A DNA stretch of 12,228 bases from JBBDIO01 sp040880365. Its GTDB lineage: Bacteria > Chloroflexota > Anaerolineae > Caldilineales > Caldilineaceae. The notes below the pieces were generated by a model, which had not been told where the DNA came from, did not search any database, and worked only from the letters and a program-made list of their open reading frames with translations. Shown here one piece after another: positions 6,953 to 12,228 of this stretch. The position numbers and the translations under genes are program-made. The DNA lies in contig JBBDIO010000267.1 of NCBI GenBank assembly GCA_040880365.1, positions 1 through 12,228 of the forward strand, in the 5' to 3' direction. Each line of letters starts with the position of its first letter. The first letter of the stretch is position 1.

Positions 6953-7906
6953 ATGACTCTGAACAGAAGCCGTCGCATTCTTCTGGCACTTGTCCTGGCT
7001 GCGGCGATGCTGGTCCCGGCAGCGATTGTCTCTGCTGCAACTGGTCCGGCCACGCCTCCGCCGATTGCCATTGGTCCACGCCTCAAGCCGCACGCAATTC
7101 CCCACACTGACGTAGTGAATGTCTACACAGCCATCAACGCCCCTCTGCCTCCCCAGGCATTGGAAGCAAACCTGGCTGATGGTGGTCGCACGCAGGAAAA
7201 GCCGGGTCGCGGCATTCGCCAGACCGCAACCGGCATTGGCCTGGGCACCACGCTCTACAGCACCCCCAACGTCTGCAATAACTTCAACACCGCCGACAAT
7301 TGGGCCGCCAAGGGCGTTGACAACAACAAGTGGGACGCCGATTCCGATATCTATACCGACTGGTACATGGGTTGGGCGCCGTTCGCCATCAATGATGGTG
7401 GTCTGTATCAGGCCAAGAACGTGGTGTTCTCCCGCGAGCGCGTTGTCGGCCCTGGCGATGACCACGGTCCTAACCAGAACTCGGCCAAGATTTATAGCGG
7501 TCAGCCCTATGCAGCCGGCTTCGGCAGCCCCATCATCCCGGTTCCTGCCGGTTTTGAGGGTGGTCAGGTTATGGTCAGCGCCAACTACCTCATCTGGGAT
7601 CACGACCAGGGTGGTAAAGAGGGCGGTAAGGATGGTCTGGACTACGACTGGGCGTCCTTGGGCGTCAAGGCCGGTGCAGCCAGCGATCAGGCCCACTATG
7701 TGAACGGCTACGTACGCGGCGAATGGTCCATCATGTCGCACACCATCGACCTGGGTTATGCCCATGACGTCATGGTGCTGCTGCAGGGTCACTCGCCCAT
7801 CGTTGCCAACAGCAACATCTTCTTCGACAACGTGACAATCGCCTTCATGCACGGCGACAAGGTCCACTATCTGTCGGACTGCACGTTGGAAGGCACTGTC
7901 AAGTAA
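6953..7906 (+). CDS. Exported protein of unknown function, probably highly expressed
   Basis: The start was set at ATG 6953 because AAGGAG (6940-6945) sits 7 bases upstream and a clean signal peptide begins there; the longer frame from 6881 adds residues with no signal-peptide logic. The 317-residue product has RSRR, then a hydrophobic core, then a VSA|A cleavage site near residue 28, and no lipobox, so it should be secreted. A Pro/Ala-rich region (30-90) leads to a domain rich in Gly, Asp, Asn, Trp and Tyr that looks like a beta-sandwich. Examples are NNKWDADSDIYTDWYMGWAPF, GGQVMVSANYLIWDHDQGG and SNIFFDNVTIAFMHG. Only two cysteines occur (108 and 310), bracketing that domain, so one disulfide is likely. 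I recognise no named family and no catalytic motif. Codon use favours C-ending Asn, Asp and Phe codons, AAG for Lys and GGT for Gly more than its neighbours, which suggests strong expression. Confidence 0.85.
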   Translation: MTLNRSRRILLALVLAAAMLVPAAIVSAATGPATPPPIAIGPRLKPHAIPHTDVVNVYTAINAPLPPQALEANLADGGRTQEKPGRGIRQTATGIGLGTTLYSTPNVCNNFNTADNWAAKGVDNNKWDADSDIYTDWYMGWAPFAINDGGLYQAKNVVFSRERVVGPGDDHGPNQNSAKIYSGQPYAAGFGSPIIPVPAGFEGGQVMVSANYLIWDHDQGGKEGGKDGLDYDWASLGVKAGAASDQAHYVNGYVRGEWSIMSHTIDLGYAHDVMVLLQGHSPIVANSNIFFDNVTIAFMHGDKVHYLSDCTLEGTVK

Positions 7907-7940
7907 GCGATTGTAAAATCGCCTGCCAGGTATAGGAAAT

Positions 7941-7976
7941 AAAAGAGGACCGGTCACTGCGACCGGTCCTCTTTTT
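7941..7976 (+). terminator. Strong rho-independent terminator, possibly bidirectional
   Basis: AAAAGAGGACCGGTC (7941-7955) pairs perfectly with GACCGGTCCTCTTTT (7961-7975) around the 5-base loop ACTGC. The 3' arm runs into a T tract. It lies 34 bases after the stop codon of the exported protein gene and 50 bases past the end of the convergent trmFO gene. Read on the minus strand the same stem ends in four Ts, so it may also stop trmFO transcripts. Confidence 0.93.
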
Positions 7977-8025
7977 GATTGGTGATTTTTTAATTGGCGT
8001 TTACTGGCCTAGACTGTTTACTCGC

Positions 8026-9516
8026 CTAAACTGTGGCGACGGATTGCTCTGCGGTCTGGTCATCCGTCCGCGCTGCGCGGTCCGGCTCTGTGCCATCCGG
8101 TCCTATAGCATCCGACTTGGTGGGGAGCGTTTGCAGGGTGACGCCCATCTGTGCGCAATAGGCCCGCAGCTGGGCATTGGCCCGGTCGGCATAGGCGGCA
8201 TAGCGTGCCGGTTTGGAACGAATGCGTTTGCCGATATCGGGCAGCAAGCCCATAGTTGCTTTCATGGGCTGGAAGTTTTTGGGTTCGGCGTGGGTGATAT
8301 AGTGGAGCAATGCGCCGATCATGGTTTCGGGTGGCAATTGCAGCAGCGGCGCGCCGGCAAGCTGGCGCGCCATGTTGATGCCCGCGATCAGCCCGCCCAT
8401 GGTGCTGCCCACATAGCCTTCGGTGCCGGTGATTTGGCCTGCAAAAAAGAGATCGGGTCGGGTTTTGAATTGCAATGTGGGTTCCAGCAGCGTGGGGCTG
8501 TTGATAAACGTGTTGCGATGCATCTGGCCCAGGCGCACGAATTCGGCATCTTGCAAGCCCGGGATCATGCGCAGGATTTCGGCTTGTTCGCCCCATTTGA
8601 TGTTGGTCTGAAAGCCCACCATGTTATAGAGCGTGCCCGCGACGTTGTCCTGGCGCAACTGCACCACGGCGTGGGGGCGGCGTCCGGTGCGCGGATCGGT
8701 CAACCCGACGGGGCGCATGGGGCCAAATGCCAGCGAGTTTAGCTCGCGACCTGCCAGCACTTCGATAGGCATACAGCCTTCAAAATACCGTTCCAATTCC
8801 TTTTCAAACTCTTTCAGCTGAATCTTGGGCGCCTGGTTCACGGCGTGGACAAACGCTTCGTATTCTTCCCGGTTCATGGGGCAGTTGATATAGTCGCCCT
8901 CTTCCTGGCCCAGATCGCTGTCGCGGTCATAGCGGCTCTGGCGAAAGGCGATGGACATATCAATGGAATCGGCGGCGATAATCGGCGCCATCGCATCATA
9001 GAAGTAGAGATGCTGCTGTCCGGTTAGCGCGAGGATGCGTTGCGCCAGCCCTTCACTGGTCAGCGGACCCGTCGCCACGATGCACGGGCCGGCGGGGATA
9101 TCCGTTAACTCTTCCCGGCGCACTTCGATATTGGGATGATTGTAGATGGTCTCGGTCAGATCCTGGGCAAAATCATCGCGGCTGACGGCCAGCGCGCTGC
9201 CTGCGGGCAACGCGTGGCGAAACGCGGTGCGAATGACCAGACTGCCCAACCCCAGCATTTCGTTTTTCAGAATGCCCAGCGCGCGGTCGGGCAGGGTGCT
9301 GCCCATAGAGTTGCTGCACACCAGTTCGGCCAGACGATCCGAGGTATGGGCCGGGGTTTTGCGGTGAGGGCGCATCTCATATAGCTGCACTTTGTGGCCG
9401 CGCTGCGCCAATTGCCAGGCGGCTTCTACGCCCGCCAGCCCCCCGCCGATGATGGTGACCGGCGCGTGCGCAGCCGTCTCCGGGCTACTTTGGTCTATGG
9501 TAACATGTGTTGACAT
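8026..9516 (-). CDS. trmFO: Methylenetetrahydrofolate--tRNA-(uracil-5-)-methyltransferase TrmFO
   Basis: This flavoprotein makes 5-methyluridine at position 54 of the tRNA T-loop, using methylenetetrahydrofolate as carbon donor and FADH2/NAD(P)H as reductant. The 496-residue product has the N-terminal FAD-binding motif VTIIGGGLAGVEAAWQLA (GGGLAG at 24-29), YEMRP, and CSNS with Cys67, equivalent to Cys53 of the Bacillus subtilis enzyme. It also has YINCPM (Cys212) and FEGCMPIE with Cys248, equivalent to the catalytic Cys226. Further conserved blocks are GPMRPVGLTDP, AVVQLRQDN, GFQTNIKWGEQ, HRNTFINSP, LFFAGQITGTEGYV and KNFQPM. The start at 9516 is supported by AGGAG 7 bases upstream; an in-frame extension back to 9564 lacks homology. 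The last 38 or so residues form an acidic, low-complexity tail beyond the usual end. It is transcribed divergently from the phosphorylase gene. Confidence 0.97.
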   Translation of the reverse strand: MSTHVTIDQSSPETAAHAPVTIIGGGLAGVEAAWQLAQRGHKVQLYEMRPHRKTPAHTSDRLAELVCSNSMGSTLPDRALGILKNEMLGLGSLVIRTAFRHALPAGSALAVSRDDFAQDLTETIYNHPNIEVRREELTDIPAGPCIVATGPLTSEGLAQRILALTGQQHLYFYDAMAPIIAADSIDMSIAFRQSRYDRDSDLGQEEGDYINCPMNREEYEAFVHAVNQAPKIQLKEFEKELERYFEGCMPIEVLAGRELNSLAFGPMRPVGLTDPRTGRRPHAVVQLRQDNVAGTLYNMVGFQTNIKWGEQAEILRMIPGLQDAEFVRLGQMHRNTFINSPTLLEPTLQFKTRPDLFFAGQITGTEGYVGSTMGGLIAGINMARQLAGAPLLQLPPETMIGALLHYITHAEPKNFQPMKATMGLLPDIGKRIRSKPARYAAYADRANAQLRAYCAQMGVTLQTLPTKSDAIGPDGTEPDRAARTDDQTAEQSVATV

Positions 9517-9546
9517 GGTTCTACTCCTGTCGCTGTTTCTGCATAG

Positions 9547-9565
9547 CGTGTACACACAGTACACG
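9547..9565. promoter_or_regulatory. Operator-like dyad between trmFO and the phosphorylase gene
   Basis: CGTGTAC-ACACA-GTACACG is a perfect 7-bp inverted repeat with a 5-base spacer, 31 bases upstream of the trmFO start. The 12-base centre-to-centre spacing suits a dimeric DNA-binding protein. No consensus promoter was identified with confidence in the 165-base divergent region: TTTACA (9579-9584) and TAAAAT (9596-9601) are only 11 bases apart. Confidence 0.4.
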
Positions 9566-9681
9566 GATTCACACGCACTTTACAGCATTTTTGTGTAAAA
9601 TGAATATCATAGCATAGTCCAAAACGATAGAAAAGCGCATTGTGGGATAAAGGCGCATGGATGATAAAGGAAGCCAGGGCC

Positions 9682-11051
9682 ATGAATCCGGTACGGATTA
9701 TCGAGAAAAAACGAGACGGGGATACTCTTTCGACGGCAGAAATTGAATTTTTCATCGAAGGGTATACCCAGGGCGACATCCCCGATTATCAGGCGGCGGC
9801 CTGGGCGATGGCAGTCTATTTTCAGGGGATGACGGACGCCGAAACGACTGTGCTGACCCAGGCGATGGCAGCGAGCGGCGCGCAATTGGATCTGCATGGG
9901 CTGTTTCCCCAGGATACGCGCATTGTAGACAAACATTCCAGCGGNNNNNNNNNNAGACGACGCTGGCGCTGGGGCCGATTGTGGCTGCCTGCGGCCTGCC
10001 GGTTGCCAAGATGAGTGGGCGCGGGCTGAGCCATACCGGGGGCACCATCGACAAGCTGGAAAGCATCCCCGGCTGGTCGCCCGATGTGGCGGAAGCCCAG
10101 TTTCGCCATCAATTGCAGGAAATCGGGCTGGTGGTCGCGGGGCAGACTGCGGATCTCGCCCCTGCGGATCGTGCGCTCTATGCGCTGCGCGATGTGACGG
10201 GCACGGTGCCCAGTCAGCCCCTCATCGCGGCCAGCATTATGAGCAAGAAACTGGCCGCGGGCGCGGATGCTATTGTGCTGGATGTGAAATGCGGGCGCGG
10301 TGCGTTGCTGCGTACACGGCGCGATGCCCAGGCTTTGGCACAGACGATGGTGAATATTGGCGCGCGCGCGGGACGGGCCATGACGGCGCTTATCACGCAG
10401 ATGGATCAACCACTGGGGCAGGCGGTGGGGCATGGGTTGGAGGTGGTGGAAGCCATCGCAGCCTTGCAGGGCGATGGTCCGCCCGATTTCCAGGAGTTGG
10501 TCGAGACGCTCGCCGTGGAAATGTTGTTGTTGGGCAAAGGTCCGAATCCGCCCGGCGCTGTCGCTGATGCTATGCAGGATGAATTGCGCGCACAACTGCA
10601 AGACGAGATCCGGGGGGTGATCCAGTCGGGGGCCGCGTTGGAGAAGTTTCGCCAGTTTGTGGCGGCGCAGGGCGGTGATGTGGCCTGCGTGGATGATCCT
10701 GCGCGCCTGGCGCAGGCCGCGCAGCGTGTAGAAGTGGCCGCACCCGAAGCCGGGTATATCCAGCATATTGATACCCGCGATGTAGGACTGGCCGTGGTGG
10801 AGCTGGGCGGGGGACGGCGCAAGAAAGACGACGCGATTGACCATGCCGTGGGCGTGCTGCTGGCCGCCAAAGTGGGCGCGCGCGTGGCCGCGAGCGATAC
10901 ACTGTGTACAATCCATGCCCGCGATAGGGATACCGCCCAGCGCGCCCGTGAATCGCTGCTTGCGTGTTTCCACATTGGTCCCGACCCGGTAGAAACGTTG
11001 TCCGTGATTTTGGCTCGCGTCAAGCCCGACGTAGGCGAAGCGACTGCTTGA
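9682..11051 (+). CDS. Pyrimidine-nucleoside / thymidine phosphorylase, interrupted by an assembly gap
   Basis: The enzyme splits thymidine, uridine or deoxyuridine with phosphate into base and (deoxy)ribose-1-phosphate, in pyrimidine salvage. From ATG 9682 (AAGGAA 9 bases upstream) the product reads MNPVRIIEKKRDGDTLSTAE and reaches the substrate loop KHSSG (K84, H85, S86) just before the Ns. After the gap it resumes in another frame with KTTLALGPIVAACGLPVAKMSGRGL, then HTGGTIDKLESIPG, YALRDVTGTVPSQ and SIMSKKLAAGADA. A C-terminal pyrimidine-phosphorylase domain follows (about 365-450). The frame change is explained by the gap: the motif GGVGDK requires 14 missing bases, not 10. With 14, the protein is one uninterrupted chain of 457 residues. 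Thymidine phosphorylase (DeoA) and pyrimidine-nucleoside phosphorylase (Pdp) cannot be separated here. The loop usually written DVKVGSGAF is DVKCGRGAL (C205, R207). Confidence 0.93.
9945..9954. other. Assembly gap (10 Ns)
   Basis: Ten Ns lie within the phosphorylase gene. They are most likely a fixed-size scaffolding placeholder. Flanking codons and the conserved family motif predict a true length of 14 bases, encoding the end of one Gly codon, then Gly-Val-Gly-Asp and the first base of a Lys codon. Confidence 0.9.
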
Positions 11052-11077
11052 CAGGTGGGAAGGACTTTTCCCGCCTG
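11052..11077. terminator. Hairpin between convergent genes, terminator-like but lacking a T tract
   Basis: CAGGTGGGAA (11052-11061) pairs with TTCCCGCCTG (11068-11077) across a 6-base loop, with one G-U wobble. It starts directly after the phosphorylase stop codon and 11 bases before the end of the convergent glycosyltransferase gene. Neither strand continues into a run of Ts, so intrinsic termination would be weak; it may act as a transcript-end stabiliser. Confidence 0.4.
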
Positions 11078-11087
11078 GAGGATGGAG

Positions 11088-12228
11088 TTACCAGGGAATG
11101 CGGTTGCGTTCGGCGATGATGTCGGCGTAGAGGTGCGTCGTGTCTTCGGCAATGACGCGCCAGTCGTAGGTGTGGCGCACCTCTGCGGAAGCCCGTTCCC
11201 GACGTTGGCGCGCGGCCTGGGGGTCGCGGAATAATTCGCGTACAGCCCAGGCGATGCTTTCGGAATCATTGGGATAGAAGGTAAGCCCATTTTGCATATG
11301 GTGCACCACCTCGCGCAGCCCACCCACGTCGCTCGCCAGCACGTTGCAACCCAAAGCCATAGCTTCCAGCGCGACGATGCCAAAGGGTTCGTAGAGACTG
11401 GGAAAGATTGCCGCGTCTACAATCTGATAGATGTGGTCGCGTTTGCGATCCGAGATGAAATCCAGAAATTTGACGGCTGGTTCGATGCGGAGATCGGTGG
11501 CAAGCGGGCGCATTTTTGCGCCGTTTTTGCCGGCAACGATCAGGCGGGTATTGGGGTGCTCATTCAATATGTGGGGCATGGCGCGCAATAATACGTGCAG
11601 CCCCTTTTCGTGAACGATACGCCCCACATAAAAGAGCAGACGCTCGTTGTTGGGCGCGAATTCACGGCGCAGCGCGGCGTGCTCGTGGGGCGAACCGCGC
11701 TCCAGCGCGCGGGCGTCGATGCCATTGGGGATGACGACGGTCTTGTTGTAGGGGCTGCCGAACATGTGGTGCAATTCCTGCGCCATAAATTGGCTGCATA
11801 CAATTGTCTTCCACGATTCGTGGCAGATCTGCCATTCCAGCCCGTCGATCTGGTGGCTGGTGGCGCTGGGAATGTGACCTTGATGCCGCCCGCGTTCGGT
11901 GGCGTGGACGGTGGTTACCAGCGGTTGGCGCCATTCATATTTCAGCGTGATGCCCGCATTGCCCGATAGCCAATCGTGCATATGGATAATATCATAGCGG
12001 TTTTGCCGCGCCAGCCGCCGGGCATAGTCTACGAAATATTGATTATTTGCCACCACATTGTTATAGAGATCCTGGGGGTCCAGCGGTGGCATATCTACCC
12101 GATGCACGGTCAGAAAGCGGTTCACCTGTTCGATAGGTGGACCGCCGGCATAGCGGGTGGTGATGAGATCGATGTGTTGGGGGACATCCGGGCCGGGAAC
12201 GCCTGCCAATGCCGGGGTCAGCTCGGCG
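11088..12228 (-). CDS. GT4 family glycosyltransferase (glycogen synthase-like), 5' end beyond window
   Basis: The minus-strand frame enters from the window edge and gives 379 residues to the TAA at 11088-11090. A TTG at 12209 is not the start, because AELTPAL upstream of it continues the conserved N-terminal helix of this family. It shows the GT-B fold order. The acceptor side carries IIHMHDWLSGNAG and TTVHATERGRHQGH. The donor side carries VVIPNGID, LFYVGRIVHEKGLHVLLRAMP, RLIVAGKNGAK and FPSLYEPFGIVALEAMALG, which holds the E-x7-E motif that binds the sugar nucleotide. The HATERGRHQG block is shared with retaining GT4 enzymes annotated as glycogen synthase or GlgM-like alpha-glucan synthase; the true donor and acceptor are undetermined. 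It is probably cytoplasmic. The roughly 20-30 missing N-terminal residues should include a glycine-rich GG(L/I)G loop. Confidence 0.9.
   Translation of the reverse strand, partial: AELTPALAGVPGPDVPQHIDLITTRYAGGPPIEQVNRFLTVHRVDMPPLDPQDLYNNVVANNQYFVDYARRLARQNRYDIIHMHDWLSGNAGITLKYEWRQPLVTTVHATERGRHQGHIPSATSHQIDGLEWQICHESWKTIVCSQFMAQELHHMFGSPYNKTVVIPNGIDARALERGSPHEHAALRREFAPNNERLLFYVGRIVHEKGLHVLLRAMPHILNEHPNTRLIVAGKNGAKMRPLATDLRIEPAVKFLDFISDRKRDHIYQIVDAAIFPSLYEPFGIVALEAMALGCNVLASDVGGLREVVHHMQNGLTFYPNDSESIAWAVRELFRDPQAARQRRERASAEVRHTYDWRVIAEDTTHLYADIIAERNRIPW

Noticed and set aside
6902..7957. Minus-strand frame of 351 codons opposite the secreted protein
   Set aside because: Created by the strong codon preference of the real gene; it has no ribosome site or signal, and its C-terminus would be fed by the opposite terminator region.
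9931..9965. True frameshift or pseudogene in the phosphorylase
   Set aside because: The frame change coincides exactly with the Ns, and the conserved motif predicts a 14-base gap that restores the frame.
9822..10973. Minus-strand frame of 383 codons across the N gap
   Set aside because: Antisense to the phosphorylase and continuous only because the placeholder Ns are read as codons.

Overview
This looks like a piece of a draft (scaffolded) bacterial chromosome. GC content is fairly high, genes sit on both strands with short gaps, and one run of 10 Ns falls inside a gene. Several features recall environmental Chloroflexota (Anaerolineae, Caldilineae or Ardenticatenia type): an SH3b-domain lipoprotein, a membrane-anchored protein ending in a LamG-like beta-sandwich with a DNFSQP motif, an archaeal/GlgM-like GT4 glycosyltransferase, and TrmFO beside a thymidine/pyrimidine phosphorylase. 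That assignment is inference; no rRNA or other phylogenetic marker is present.

Layout. 1-632 (-): histidine phosphatase, cut at its 3' end by the window edge. 933-1793 (+): two-domain rhodanese of the 3-mercaptopyruvate sulfurtransferase type. 1988-2365 (+): small DUF423 membrane protein. 2415-3179 (-): phosphatidylcholine synthase, convergent with the DUF423 gene. 3550-4716, 4837-5538, 5739-6791 and 6953-7906 (all +): four genes of unknown function, three of them envelope or exported proteins and one a HEAT-repeat protein. A strong rho-independent terminator at 7941-7976 closes this run. 8026-9516 (-): TrmFO tRNA methyltransferase. 9682-11051 (+): pyrimidine-nucleoside (thymidine) phosphorylase, interrupted by the N gap. 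11088-12228 (-): GT4 glycosyltransferase, cut at its 5' end by the window edge.

How the genes fit together. Most look like independent housekeeping units rather than one pathway: tRNA T54 methylation, pyrimidine salvage, choline-dependent phospholipid synthesis, sulfur transfer and glycan synthesis. The accessory part is 3431-7976. It has the best promoter in the window (TTGAAC-N17-TGGTATAAT), two short tandem repeats, and an exported orphan protein with a perfect Shine-Dalgarno sequence, skewed codon use, a palindrome inside its putative promoter and a strong terminator. That orphan is the most interesting object here. I found no CRISPR array, transposase, prophage, tRNA or rRNA, and no convincing new multi-gene system.
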